NCBI RefSeq assembly: GCF_900112415.1 | Contig: NZ_FOLV01000004.1 | Span: 124,001-188,000, forward strand | Length of the DNA: 64,000 nt | Direction: 5' to 3' | Origin: Bacillus sp. 491mf | Lineage (GTDB): Bacteria; Bacillota; Bacilli; Bacillales; Bacillaceae_G | Shown: positions 51,708-60,361 of the stretch, in pieces | Layout of the letters: every line of letters starts with the position of its first letter | How positions within the stretch are numbered: position 1 is the first letter of the stretch | The notes under the pieces: generated by a model | Database searches by the model: none | What the model saw: the letters and a program-made list of their open reading frames with translations, nothing else | What the model was told of the DNA's origin: nothing | Position numbers and translations under genes: made by a program

Positions 51708-51790
51708 ATTATAAGGCGGTAAACTAGAAATAGCCCGATTTGGAAGAGAGATGAAAAAAATACGGATGGAAATTTCACTTTATTTTAAGT
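51708..51790 (-). repeat. Dispersed repeat family A, decayed partial copy
   Basis: Blocks AATAGCCCGATTTGG, AGAGATGAAAAAAATAC and GGAAATTTCACTTTATTTT follow the order of family A. The remainder of 51599-52031 holds no convincing gene; the promoter of the next gene is expected there. Confidence 0.45.
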
Positions 51791-52031
51791 TAACAATCTC
51801 ATCATCTCATCATCCTTGAAAGGAGAAGTAATATATACGCAATAGCAAACCTATCACTATTTCAATATATCGAAGAATGATATAATCGTAAGTGAGGGCA
51901 TGACGGTATTGATAATAAAACTTCTCAAGCAATATAGAACTCGATTAAAGAAGAAGCTTAGGTTTATTTATACGTGTTCACTAAATCCAATAATTAAATT
52001 AGGTAGATTATATTCTGAAGGAGAGAAATTC

Positions 52032-52760
52032 ATGAACGTGATGGAAAAAGGCAGTAGTACATTAAATGAAAACAAAGATAATATAGTTACGTTATATATT
52101 ACTAGACACGGTAAAACAATGTTAAATGCTAATGAGCGTGTGCAAGGCTGGGCAGACTCTCCATTAGTAGAAACTGGTGTTGAGGTAGCTAAAAATTTAG
52201 GGAAAGGCTTAAAAGATATTCATTTTGTTGATGCATATAGTAGTGATAGTGGTCGTGCTATTGAAACTGCTAATTTGGTATTAAAATGTAACGAACAATC
52301 AACGATAAATCTACAACAAAGGAAAGATTTGCGAGAATTAAATTTTGGGATTTTTGAAGGCGATAAGAATGAAAATATGCAAAAAATGATCGGTGTTGTT
52401 GCTGGCGTGAAATCAGCAGAAGAATTAGTGAGGTTCTCTATTGAAGAAATTGTGAATTTCATTGTACAGGCAGACGATACAAAACAAGCTGAAGATTGGA
52501 AAACATTTTCTACCCGAATAAAAAGAGAACTTGATAACATTAGTGAAGAGACTGCCCAAAATGGTGGAGGGAACGTTTTAGTAGTTTCTCATGGAATTAC
52601 AATCACATCATTAGTAGACATGATTGATAGTAGTAAAATAATACTTGGACTAGAAAATGCAAGTGTAACTAAAATTATCTATAAAGATGGGAAGTATACA
52701 ATCGAATCCGTTGGGGATATGAGTTATGTTGAGAAGGGGAAGGAAAGTGCAAAAGTATAA
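52032..52760 (+). CDS. Histidine phosphatase superfamily protein
   Basis: 242 residues with the phosphoglycerate-mutase-like core: RHGKT with the phospho-histidine at about residue 25, SSDSGRAIETA, ELNFGIFEGD (acid) and the second histidine in VVSHGITI. Such proteins are mostly small-molecule phosphatases; the short form here is not a glycolytic mutase. ATG 52032 is chosen for its GAAGGAGAG site; a 44-codon upstream extension has none. Confidence 0.85.
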   Translation: MNVMEKGSSTLNENKDNIVTLYITRHGKTMLNANERVQGWADSPLVETGVEVAKNLGKGLKDIHFVDAYSSDSGRAIETANLVLKCNEQSTINLQQRKDLRELNFGIFEGDKNENMQKMIGVVAGVKSAEELVRFSIEEIVNFIVQADDTKQAEDWKTFSTRIKRELDNISEETAQNGGGNVLVVSHGITITSLVDMIDSSKIILGLENASVTKIIYKDGKYTIESVGDMSYVEKGKESAKV

Positions 52761-52761
52761 T

Positions 52762-52936
52762 ATGTAATAGACATAAAAACTTCTTTTCTTTTAGATGGGC
52801 AAGAGCATCTGGCTGTGCGTAGAACCGGTTTGGGATTTTTTCTACCACACGCAAATTTTCAAACAATAGTTGTTGCCATATTTTCTTCTGCATAGCAGTG
52901 ATTTATATGTTGAAAGATTAAAATGAATTTATATAA
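52762..52936 (+). repeat. Dispersed repeat family B, copy 5
   Basis: Begins two bases after the phosphatase stop. Blocks GGGCAAGAGCATCTGGCTGT, TTCTACCACACGCAAA and CTGCATAGCAGTGATTTATA identify it. Confidence 0.75.
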
Positions 52937-53082
52937 AAAGTAATAGAATCAGAAAAAGGTGGATTTCTAACAAGACATCCGCCTTTATTGTGTGAATTTT
53001 GTCGAATAAAGAAGGAAAAGTAGTCCGCGAAAAGGAAATAAATAGAAGATGTATAACAAATTAATGAAAGTAGGACGAATCA

Positions 53083-53874
53083 ATGAAAGAAAAAATGGGG
53101 GCAGGAATTACTGCAGAGATTTATTTATGGAATGACAAAGAAATTGTAAAACTATTTCATAACCACATTCAGGAATCGCTTATTGAAAAGGAATTTTTTG
53201 CAAGTAAAGAAGTCCAAAACCTTGGATTACCCGCGCCTAAAGTAGGGGATAAGATCTCTTATCAAGATAGAACGGGGATTATTTATGAGAAAATTGATGG
53301 CGTGACTTTAACCGAGCAATTAGCTAAAAATCCGATGAATGTAAAGAAAGAAGCAAAAAGGTTTGCTGAGTTTCATTTTCAAATTCATAGCCAGAAATCT
53401 AATGCATTTTCGGATATTCGTGAAACTTTAATTTCGCATATAAATCATTGTGATCGTTTTACGTCAGAGCAAAAAGAAAACATCGCAACTTATATGGAAG
53501 CATTACCAACGAATCAAGCAGTGTGTCATATGGATTTTCATCCTGATAATATTTTAATCTCAGAGCGGGGACCAGTTGTGATCGATTGGATGACAGCAGG
53601 CTTCGGTAATCCATTTGCCGATGTAGCACGTACGGTTATTATTTTAAAACATGCCTATCTACCGGCAAGTATACCAGAATCAGTGAAACAAGGTATTATA
53701 GCGCTGCGCCATGCATTTTGTGAGGAGTACGTAAATGAGTATTTAACTTTATCAAAAGGTACGTGGAAAGACATAGAATCATGGTTTTTACCTATTATGG
53801 CAGCAAGATTAATAGAAGGAATACCTGAAGAGGAGAAAGACGATTTGTATAAGCAAGTCATTTCTCTTCTTTAA
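53083..53874 (+). CDS. Aminoglycoside phosphotransferase (APH)-family kinase
   Basis: 263 residues with a kinase-like fold. The catalytic loop CHMDFHPDNIL and metal-binding VIDWMTAGFGNPFADVART are complete. APH-family proteins phosphorylate aminoglycosides or other small alcohols; substrate not known and resistance should not be assumed. The start at 53083 has only a moderate AGGACG site. Confidence 0.82.
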   Translation: MKEKMGAGITAEIYLWNDKEIVKLFHNHIQESLIEKEFFASKEVQNLGLPAPKVGDKISYQDRTGIIYEKIDGVTLTEQLAKNPMNVKKEAKRFAEFHFQIHSQKSNAFSDIRETLISHINHCDRFTSEQKENIATYMEALPTNQAVCHMDFHPDNILISERGPVVIDWMTAGFGNPFADVARTVIILKHAYLPASIPESVKQGIIALRHAFCEEYVNEYLTLSKGTWKDIESWFLPIMAARLIEGIPEEEKDDLYKQVISLL

Positions 53875-53914
53875 ACCTCAATTAAAAATTTATGAAGGGA
53901 GAGCACAATCTGAT

Positions 53915-54592
53915 ATGTGGAATACATTATCTGAACCATGGAAAGAATGTTTCAACCAAGCTTGGTTATCGTATTGTAACGGTTCATTTCCCATTGGTGC
54001 TGTAATTGTAGATGAAAGTGGGAATATCATTTCAAAAGGTAGAAATACAGTTTACGAGACGGAAGCGCTGCCAAATGAAATATGTAATAACAAAATTGCT
54101 CATGCAGAAATTAATGCAATATTAAAAATAAATAATTTAGAAACAAACGCAACGCGCAAGGAATATGAACTGTATTCTACGATGGAACCGTGCCCTTTAT
54201 GTTTTGGTGCTATTGTCATGTCTGGAATCACAAATATTCACTATGCTGCGAGAGATAAGCTGGTCGGAGCAACCAATTTGAAAGCCGGAAATGCTTATTT
54301 ACAAGGGAAAAATATGAAGGTTTCAGGTCCGCATAAAGAACTTGAAATCGTACAATTTGTTTTGAAGACAGATTTTGTATTGCGAAGAGGACATGCTGTC
54401 GACCGATTACTACAAACATGGGAGCAAGATTGTCCGATTGGTATGGCTATAGGTCGAAAATGGCATGAGTCAAATAAGCTAGTACAAGCGAAACAAGAAA
54501 AGAAAGATATTTCAATTATTGTAGATGAAATTATAAGTGAAGTAGAAATTTTTATAGAAGAGGTGGAAGAAAAGAATGGATGTAAATTTTGA
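53915..54592 (+). CDS. Cytidine/deoxycytidylate deaminase-family protein
   Basis: 225 residues, longer than simple tRNA or cytosine deaminases. The zinc motifs are HAEINA (H and catalytic E) and TMEPCPLCFGAIV (two cysteines). Homologues are often called nucleoside deaminases. GAAGGGAGAG precedes the ATG. It overlaps the methyltransferase gene by 17 bases, so the two are probably translated together. Confidence 0.85.
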   Translation: MWNTLSEPWKECFNQAWLSYCNGSFPIGAVIVDESGNIISKGRNTVYETEALPNEICNNKIAHAEINAILKINNLETNATRKEYELYSTMEPCPLCFGAIVMSGITNIHYAARDKLVGATNLKAGNAYLQGKNMKVSGPHKELEIVQFVLKTDFVLRRGHAVDRLLQTWEQDCPIGMAIGRKWHESNKLVQAKQEKKDISIIVDEIISEVEIFIEEVEEKNGCKF

Positions 54593-55373
54593 GGAAAGAA
54601 AATATACTTTTGATGATATTGCCGAAGAATACGAGAAAATAAGACCGACATATCCAAAGGAACTTTTTCAAGATTTGTTCACGTATGCAAATATTGAAAA
54701 GGAAGATCAAATTCTTGAAATTGGTTGCGGTACGGGTAAAGCAACGGAAGGACTCGTTGGATTTGGATATAAGCAGATTGATTGTATTGAGCTAGGAGAA
54801 CGATTAGCTCAATTTACAGCTTCTAAATTTCAAAATGAGAATGGTATACACGTGTATCAAGGGAATTTTGAAACTTGGAATCAGCAGGATGATTTATACT
54901 CACTTGCTGTTTCAGCAACAGCGTTTCATTTTATTAAGCCTGAAATTGGCTATCCGAAAGTAGCGAATTTACTGCGCAAACATGGGACAATGGCCTTCTT
55001 TTGGACATATCATATACAACCAAATACTGATATTTTTCGAGAGATTGGCGATTGCTATGAAGAGTATGCACCGCATTTACATCCAAATCAATTACCAACT
55101 CCAGAAGAATTAATTGAAGAAAGAAAAACTCTTACAATGCAGCATGATTTGTTCCAAGATTTAGTTGTAAAAACTTATAATTGGACTGATACCTATACGA
55201 GTGATGAATACATTGCATTATTACATACGCAATCTGCCCATCGTTTGCTTTCAAAAGAGGTAAAAGAGAAATTGTTTTATAGTATTCATAACGTAATTGA
55301 AAATCATGGTGGGAAAATTGAAAAACCACAGTTTGTTGCGTTGTATTTAGCAAGAAAAAAAGAAATATTTTAA
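54576..55373 (+). CDS. Class I SAM-dependent methyltransferase
   Basis: 265 residues. The SAM motif ILEIGCGTGKATEGL is at about residues 46-60, with the acidic strand-2 end in IDCIELG and a strand-4 region SLAVSATAFHFI. It starts FEERKYTFDDIAEEYEKIRP, common to small-molecule methyltransferases of Bacillus. GAGGTGGAAG lies upstream. Substrate unknown. Confidence 0.85.
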   Translation: MDVNFEERKYTFDDIAEEYEKIRPTYPKELFQDLFTYANIEKEDQILEIGCGTGKATEGLVGFGYKQIDCIELGERLAQFTASKFQNENGIHVYQGNFETWNQQDDLYSLAVSATAFHFIKPEIGYPKVANLLRKHGTMAFFWTYHIQPNTDIFREIGDCYEEYAPHLHPNQLPTPEELIEERKTLTMQHDLFQDLVVKTYNWTDTYTSDEYIALLHTQSAHRLLSKEVKEKLFYSIHNVIENHGGKIEKPQFVALYLARKKEIF

Positions 55374-55417
55374 AATATATTTTCAACAACGAATCTACAA
55401 AAGGGAGGAAATGTTTG

Positions 55418-55915
55418 ATGAGTAATTTTGAATGTAAAATGTTAACGATGTGTATGGTACAAGATGGGGACAAAGTTTTACTTATGAATCGTCCAGATCG
55501 TTTAAGTTTTCCTGGGTACATTGCTCCTGGTGGGAAAGTCGACTTTCCAGAAAGTATTGTAGACGGAGCGATCCGAGAAGTACGTGAAGAAACAGGTTTA
55601 ATCGTAAAAGATATTATCTTTAAAGGAATCACCGAATTTTGTGAGCCAAACACAAAGTTACGATATATGGTATTTAATTATTTGGCAACATCTTTTGAAG
55701 GGAAGCTACTTGAAGAGCCGCCCGAAGGAGAGTTAGTATGGGTGGATATAAAGGATGCATTAAATTTACCGATGCAAGATTGGTTTAAAAAAAGGTTTCC
55801 GTTATTTTTTGAACCGGGAACATTTGAGTGGCATTCGGTATGGGACAAAGAGCGGGATATTACTTTAAATAGAGTGGAAAAACATTATAAACATTCACTG
55901 CTACATGAAGTGTAA
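55418..55915 (+). CDS. NUDIX hydrolase, 8-oxo-dGTP diphosphatase type
   Basis: 165 residues. The NUDIX box is complete: GGKVDFPESIVDGAIREVRE followed by ETGL. The N-terminus (MLTMCMVQDGDKVLLMNRP) matches the MutT/YtkD-like group. ATG 55418 follows GGGAGG. It may sanitise nucleotides, but the substrate is not proven. Gene order with a deaminase suggests a nucleotide theme. Confidence 0.85.
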   Translation: MSNFECKMLTMCMVQDGDKVLLMNRPDRLSFPGYIAPGGKVDFPESIVDGAIREVREETGLIVKDIIFKGITEFCEPNTKLRYMVFNYLATSFEGKLLEEPPEGELVWVDIKDALNLPMQDWFKKRFPLFFEPGTFEWHSVWDKERDITLNRVEKHYKHSLLHEV

Positions 55916-56021
55916 ATCTTTATGAAAACTTCTCATTCTAAGCGTCTTTCTAAGATGGGAGATAGTCCATTGGTGAATATTGGAAATAGACTTATTATAT
56001 AATTGACTGAATTAATCAATC

Positions 56022-56068
56022 AAAAAGGGGCAGCCCCGCAATTTAAAAGCTGTGAGGACTGACCCCGA
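56022..56068 (-). terminator. Terminator of the C69 dipeptidase gene
   Basis: On the minus strand GGGGTCAGTCC pairs with GGCTGCCCC and is followed by TTTTTG. Confidence 0.7.
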
Positions 56069-56089
56069 AGTTTCTTCATTTCTTATAGA

Positions 56090-57571
56090 TTATAGATCCG
56101 GATTGAAGACGTCTTTTGATTTTTTTGCAATATCCGTAATTAATTCATTTCTTAATTGTTTTGCTTTTATAAATGCATCTGTAGCCGTGTCATTACTATA
56201 TTTATTTAAATACTTAATTGCTTTTTGTTTGTCTTCCTTATAAAGCTCCGAAGCCTTGTTTTCAACCGAACTTTGTTTTGTAAATAACTGATCCTCGTAT
56301 TTACCCCAATAGTTTTTCAAACCTACCCCAAGTGTGTCTGGGTTTGTTGCAGCTAAAGCAGCTGGTGCACGAAAAGCCCAGTAAGCTGATTGATCATCAT
56401 ATTTGTCATTACCATGTTTAAAAGCAGTTGGTGTGTCATACATTCCTTGATAGAATGGTAAATAAACACTATATTCCGGGTTTGCTAGGCTAAGCCACAT
56501 AACATTGGCAATATCAGCAGGCATATTAGATCTTAGCTGAATAACATGGGATTCCACTGTGCGATCTACACCAACAGCACGCTCATCTTTACCTGTACTT
56601 GTAGAAGGATCATATGAAGTACCTTCATAATGAGAGCCCAAGAATTTCATCACTTGTTTTGGCGTAATTTTCTGATCCGGAATCATAAATAATGGATAAC
56701 GTGTTAATTCAGCATCTTGGTTTATAGATGGAGTAAATGTCTTTTGTCCCCACCATTCTCTACGTGTATTGTATTTTTGACCAATATCACCGTAAGTTCC
56801 AGCAAAATCAAATTTTTGATTATTATCTTTGTCATTGTTTGGTATTAAGCCTTTTTCAACTGCATGAGAAATTAATGTTTTAGAGCCCATAAAGTTTTTC
56901 GTGTCGGAAAGATTCACATTATCGATTCTTAATCCGTTCGCAACAATTAAATAAGCATTATCAGGTACTCTTTCTGCTACCCATTGATGTCCTGTTCCAA
57001 CCTCAAAGTACCAAATTTCATTCTTATCTGCGATCGCAACGCCATTTGCTTCAGCAGAACCATACTTTTCAATGTACTGTCCGAGTAATTCAGCACCTTC
57101 ACGGGCTGTTTTAGCACGTGGTAAAATCAAGGTTGGAATAACTGATTCGCTAACACCTTTTTTCACAAATGGGTCAGATGCTTCTGCTTTTTTATTTGCA
57201 TAAGCACTATTTGTAGCAGAAATAGCTACTCCGTATTCATTTATCCCTGCTTCTTCAAAAGGCCCTTTTGAAGGATCCCAGTCTGGTATTGCAATATACT
57301 TATAGGATACCTTTGGTTGATCTACTGTTAGTCCAGTTACAAATTTTAGTTTTTCCCCTGATTTATGTGTTTTACGAGGGAATACTTTGACATGTTTCGA
57401 CCATGCACTAGATACGTCCTCATTTCGTGCAACCATGACCGAATCATCTGCGGTTGCTTTTTTTCCTGCAAAAACCGATGTACAAGCGCTTGCGGGAATA
57501 GCAAATCCTCCAACTATTAAGGTAGTAACGGCGGCTGCTACACATGCTTTTTTGATACCATGTAACTTCAT
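56090..57571 (-). CDS. C69-family dipeptidase, exported
   Basis: 493 residues. The signal sequence MKLHGIKKACVAAAVTTLIV ends at about residue 29 (ASA), and the mature protein begins with cysteine (ACTSVFAGKK), the N-terminal nucleophile of this family. Other blocks are MVARNEDVS and EAGINEYGVAISATNSAY. ATG 57571 is chosen for its GGAGGAAGG site. A cre-type operator overlaps the promoter region, predicting control by CcpA. Confidence 0.86.
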   Translation of the reverse strand: MKLHGIKKACVAAAVTTLIVGGFAIPASACTSVFAGKKATADDSVMVARNEDVSSAWSKHVKVFPRKTHKSGEKLKFVTGLTVDQPKVSYKYIAIPDWDPSKGPFEEAGINEYGVAISATNSAYANKKAEASDPFVKKGVSESVIPTLILPRAKTAREGAELLGQYIEKYGSAEANGVAIADKNEIWYFEVGTGHQWVAERVPDNAYLIVANGLRIDNVNLSDTKNFMGSKTLISHAVEKGLIPNNDKDNNQKFDFAGTYGDIGQKYNTRREWWGQKTFTPSINQDAELTRYPLFMIPDQKITPKQVMKFLGSHYEGTSYDPSTSTGKDERAVGVDRTVESHVIQLRSNMPADIANVMWLSLANPEYSVYLPFYQGMYDTPTAFKHGNDKYDDQSAYWAFRAPAALAATNPDTLGVGLKNYWGKYEDQLFTKQSSVENKASELYKEDKQKAIKYLNKYSNDTATDAFIKAKQLRNELITDIAKKSKDVFNPDL

Positions 57572-57636
57572 TTTGCCTTCCTCCTCTAACATTTCTGGAT
57601 TTATTTCATAATTATTCTAACATAATATAACGATTT

Positions 57637-57652
57637 TGTGAGCGCTTTCACA
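57637..57652 (-). promoter_or_regulatory. cre site (CcpA binding) upstream of the C69 gene
   Basis: TGTGAGCGCTTTCACA fits the catabolite-responsive consensus TGWNANCGNTNWCA at every fixed base. It is 66 bases upstream of the start codon, where binding of CcpA would block transcription. Confidence 0.75.
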
Positions 57653-57746
57653 TATTGTTCATATAGAAAAAAGTTAGTCCGAAATCATATGTTCAGAGGA
57701 ATGAATTATCCAGTTTCATCCCTCGCTTTTCTCCTATTTCCTTTAT

Positions 57747-57797
57747 AAAAAAGATCGAAGGGTTACCAGGCGTCTATCCTGTTTTTCCTTCGATCTG
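57747..57797 (-). terminator. Terminator of the methyltransferase gene
   Basis: AGATCGAAGG and CCTTCGATCT form the stem; on the minus strand TTTTTT follows. Confidence 0.88.
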
Positions 57798-57810
57798 GTT
57801 TGGAATTTTT

Positions 57811-58725
57811 TTATCTTTTTACAGCATGAAGATAATGAATGGTTTCAAAAGCTGATAGGTAATCGTTTCGATTTTCAAAATAAAGTTTATTAATTTGAGC
57901 CGGTGATACATGTTCATAAATCAATAAACCTGATTTTTCTAACATTTTCTCAATTTCAAAATAAGAAAAACCTGATTTCATTGGTTCTCCGCTTGCTGAA
58001 GCTATTTTTACCATGTTTTCAACTCTATTAGAGATACCTTTTTCTTTAAACAAGTTTTCGTCGGCATAATCAAAAACTATGGAACTTCCTGGTGAGACCT
58101 TGGTGAATAGATGATCTATTAAACTTGAAATTTCCTCTTTAGTTAAATAATAAGTAACACCTAAAAGACTAAAAAAAGTTTTTTTGTTATTGAACTCTTC
58201 ATTTATTAGATTTTGATAGGAAAACTTTTTGGTGAAGTCCATAGAAACAAAATGAAGATTACTTGGAATTTTAAAATTAGCCTCATCCAATCTTTTCTTT
58301 TTCAATTCCTGTGTAGCAGGGTGATCAATTTCAAATATTTCTACGTTGTTTTCTAATTCTGAGTGTCGGAAACTAAAAGTATCTAACCCGGCGCCAAGTA
58401 TGACATATTGTTTTAACCCTAACATAATTTCATGAAGTAATACTTTTTCACAATACGCAGCACGTGCCAAGGGTGTTGGAGAAAGTTGGACCTGTGTAAT
58501 CCATTTTAATATTTCTTCTGCATTCCCCTTAAACTTTTGCGCGATATTTTCATTGAAGAAATGTATGCCTTGAACCATATTCTCTTTGATGTCATTAAAT
58601 TCTTTTTGTGAGATTAAATCTTTAGCTATATAGTCATTAAAGATTTTAGGAGTATCAAATTGACTATGATAAGCTCTGCCAAAAGCTGAAATTAATGAAG
58701 TTAAACTTGATTCACTTTTTTTCAT
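57811..58725 (-). CDS. LCM/YktD-family SAM-dependent methyltransferase
   Basis: 304 residues of the leucine carboxyl methyltransferase-like family, which also contains O-methyltransferases of secondary metabolism. The SAM site is VILGAGLDTFSFR and the acidic strand end EIDHPATQELKK follows; FDYADENLF is typical of strand 5. ATG 58725 follows AAGGAG; six upstream codons lack a site. The gene has its own consensus promoter and a terminator in its leader (see those entries). The substrate is unknown. Confidence 0.85.
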   Translation of the reverse strand: MKKSESSLTSLISAFGRAYHSQFDTPKIFNDYIAKDLISQKEFNDIKENMVQGIHFFNENIAQKFKGNAEEILKWITQVQLSPTPLARAAYCEKVLLHEIMLGLKQYVILGAGLDTFSFRHSELENNVEIFEIDHPATQELKKKRLDEANFKIPSNLHFVSMDFTKKFSYQNLINEEFNNKKTFFSLLGVTYYLTKEEISSLIDHLFTKVSPGSSIVFDYADENLFKEKGISNRVENMVKIASASGEPMKSGFSYFEIEKMLEKSGLLIYEHVSPAQINKLYFENRNDYLSAFETIHYLHAVKR

Positions 58726-58756
58726 GCAAACACACTCCTTCATTTCAGGACAAAAA

Positions 58757-58788
58757 AATAGGATTCCCCTGGCCAGGAGAATCCTATT
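58757..58788 (-). promoter_or_regulatory. Intrinsic terminator in the leader of the methyltransferase gene
   Basis: AATAGGATTC-CCTGG and CCAGG-GAATCCTATT form a near-perfect 16-bp stem. On the minus strand it is followed by TTTTTTT and then, 14 bases later, by the AAGGAG of the gene. It is placed like an attenuator. Confidence 0.7.
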
Positions 58789-58813
58789 ATATAATTTAAA
58801 AACGAAAAATTAA

Positions 58814-58842
58814 ATTATAGCACAGATAAATTATTTAGTCAA
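58814..58842 (-). promoter_or_regulatory. SigA promoter of the methyltransferase gene
   Basis: On the minus strand TTGACT (58842-58837) and TATAAT (58819-58814) are exactly 17 bases apart. Confidence 0.85.
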
Positions 58843-58881
58843 TTATTATGATTGTGTCTATTTGAAATATTTTAACTGCTT

Positions 58882-59436
58882 CTATTTTTGGAATAAGTGA
58901 TATTTCGTTATTTTGTTCATAAGATTCAATTTCATGATTCGATAATGGACAAGTAATGCGGTACATAATCCTAGAATTACCCCTGCCAATACATCAAAAG
59001 GATAATGAACACCAACCCAAATTCTTGAAAAAGCAATACACATTCCAAAAATGATCCACATAAATGATTTTCCTTTACTACATAGCCAAATTGTTACTGT
59101 AATTACTAAAGCAGCTGTAGCATGATCACTCGGGAAAGAAGAATTTACAGCGTGATCAACTAATTGGTTGATATGATGCGAGACGAATGGTCGATCGCGA
59201 TAGAAAAACAATTCAATCACTTGATTAATAGTAAATGCTAAGGAACAGGCAAATAAAGATTGAAATACAGTCACTCTATTTTCTATATTTGTAATCCATA
59301 AAACGAATAATGTAACGATCAAAATGTACTGAGCATACTCAGCGAAAAAAATCATCATTTTATCTAGTAAAGGGTATTTATAAACATTCGAGCTGATCCA
59401 CTGGAATATTTCATAATCGATAGACTGTAAAACCAT
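58882..59436 (-). CDS. bcrC: Undecaprenyl-diphosphatase of the BcrC/PAP2 type
   Basis: Membrane phosphatase (184 residues) that recycles undecaprenyl pyrophosphate for wall synthesis and lowers bacitracin sensitivity. The PAP2 motifs are FYRDRPFV (first), SSFPSDHATAALV (second) and SRIWVGVHYPFDVLAGV (third), with five to six TM segments. I choose ATG 59436 (after GGATG) but 59451 is possible. Its promoter lies in the gap to the adenylyltransferase relic. Confidence 0.87.
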   Translation of the reverse strand: MVLQSIDYEIFQWISSNVYKYPLLDKMMIFFAEYAQYILIVTLFVLWITNIENRVTVFQSLFACSLAFTINQVIELFFYRDRPFVSHHINQLVDHAVNSSFPSDHATAALVITVTIWLCSKGKSFMWIIFGMCIAFSRIWVGVHYPFDVLAGVILGLCTALLVHYRIMKLNLMNKITKYHLFQK

Positions 59437-59475
59437 TGAATAAAAACACATCCTAACATATATTTAAGCTTTTGT

Positions 59476-59586
59476 TCATTTTGGAGTAGCATCAGGAAGA
59501 TGCTGTTTGAAATATTTCCCCATTTTACCCACTGATACTTGGAAATCATGTTGAAACCCAATCCACCATGAAACTATTTTATCCAT
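59476..59586 (-). pseudogene. C-terminal fragment of an aminoglycoside 6-adenylyltransferase (AadK/ANT(6)-like)
   Basis: A 36-codon minus-strand frame reads IVSWWIGFQHDFQVSVGKMG then KYFKQHLP, the C-terminal block of AadK/ANT(6) streptomycin adenylyltransferases (W-IG---DF-VS-GK-GKY-K-YLP). It stops at TGA and lacks the catalytic domain. The perfect inverted repeat at 59585-59632 begins at its ATG. It is a relic and cannot confer resistance. Confidence 0.6.
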
Positions 59587-59632
59587 TTCGGGTCTAATTG
59601 CAAATTCAAACATTTGCAATTAGACCCGAAAT
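59585..59632. repeat. Perfect 21-bp inverted repeat
   Basis: ATTTCGGGTCTAATTGCAAAT and its exact complement are separated by six bases. T residues follow only on the plus strand, where no gene would be terminated, so it is not an obvious terminator of the adjacent minus-strand gene. Confidence 0.8.
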
Positions 59633-59686
59633 ATTTTTACTCATTATAAAAATATTGTGAAATAAAACAACGTCTGATTCTACTTA

Positions 59687-60361
59687 TTATGTAAAATAAC
59701 TTAATAATCTATCAAAAGAATTAATCTCAGCATATGGTTTTATTTCGGTATCATTCTTGATCATATGAGGGTTGAACCATATGCCCTTTATATTTGCATT
59801 TTGACAACCACCAATATCCTTTTCTATGTCATCTCCAACGAATAATGCAGATTCTGGTTGCACATTAAGCTTATTTAATGCTAATTCAAATATGCGTTTG
59901 TCAGGTTTACTAAATCCCACTTCTTCAGAAATAATTATTATATCAAAACAACTATTTAAATGAGTGTTAATTATTTTAGCTGTTTGTCTCTGAGTTGATC
60001 CGTTTGTTATAATGGCAACTTTAACATGCATCTTTATAGCATTTACGATATTTATAGTATTTTGGTTTATAGAAAAACAAAGAGGGAAATTACTATTCCA
60101 AAAATCTTGAAGGTAATTGCGTGGCAATCTATATTTTGGTGGAAACTCATCAAAAAATGATTCCAAAACTATTATTTTATTACTATCGCCATAGCTTCTT
60201 TTATCGTATTCTTTGAATTTTTGCAGCATTTTGTTTTTCGCTGAATGTTTAACATCTCCATAACATTTCTCTAAAATAATTAAAAACATTTTATCTACTG
60301 CCTTATCCCTATTAAGTAAGGTATCATCTAAATCAAATAGCATTGCTTTATAACCTCTCAA
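59687..60361 (-). CDS. HAD-superfamily hydrolase
   Basis: 224 residues of the HAD family with a C1-type cap: motif I LFDLDDTLL (nucleophile D at about residue 10), motif II ITNGS, the lysine in KPDKRIF and motif IV VGDDIEKDI. Similar to YjjG-type nucleotidases or phosphoglycolate phosphatase-like proteins. TTG 60361 gives a full first strand; ATG 60343 (MLFDLDD) has a better AGAGGT site but a shorter strand. Confidence 0.85.
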   Translation of the reverse strand: MRGYKAMLFDLDDTLLNRDKAVDKMFLIILEKCYGDVKHSAKNKMLQKFKEYDKRSYGDSNKIIVLESFFDEFPPKYRLPRNYLQDFWNSNFPLCFSINQNTINIVNAIKMHVKVAIITNGSTQRQTAKIINTHLNSCFDIIIISEEVGFSKPDKRIFELALNKLNVQPESALFVGDDIEKDIGGCQNANIKGIWFNPHMIKNDTEIKPYAEINSFDRLLSYFT

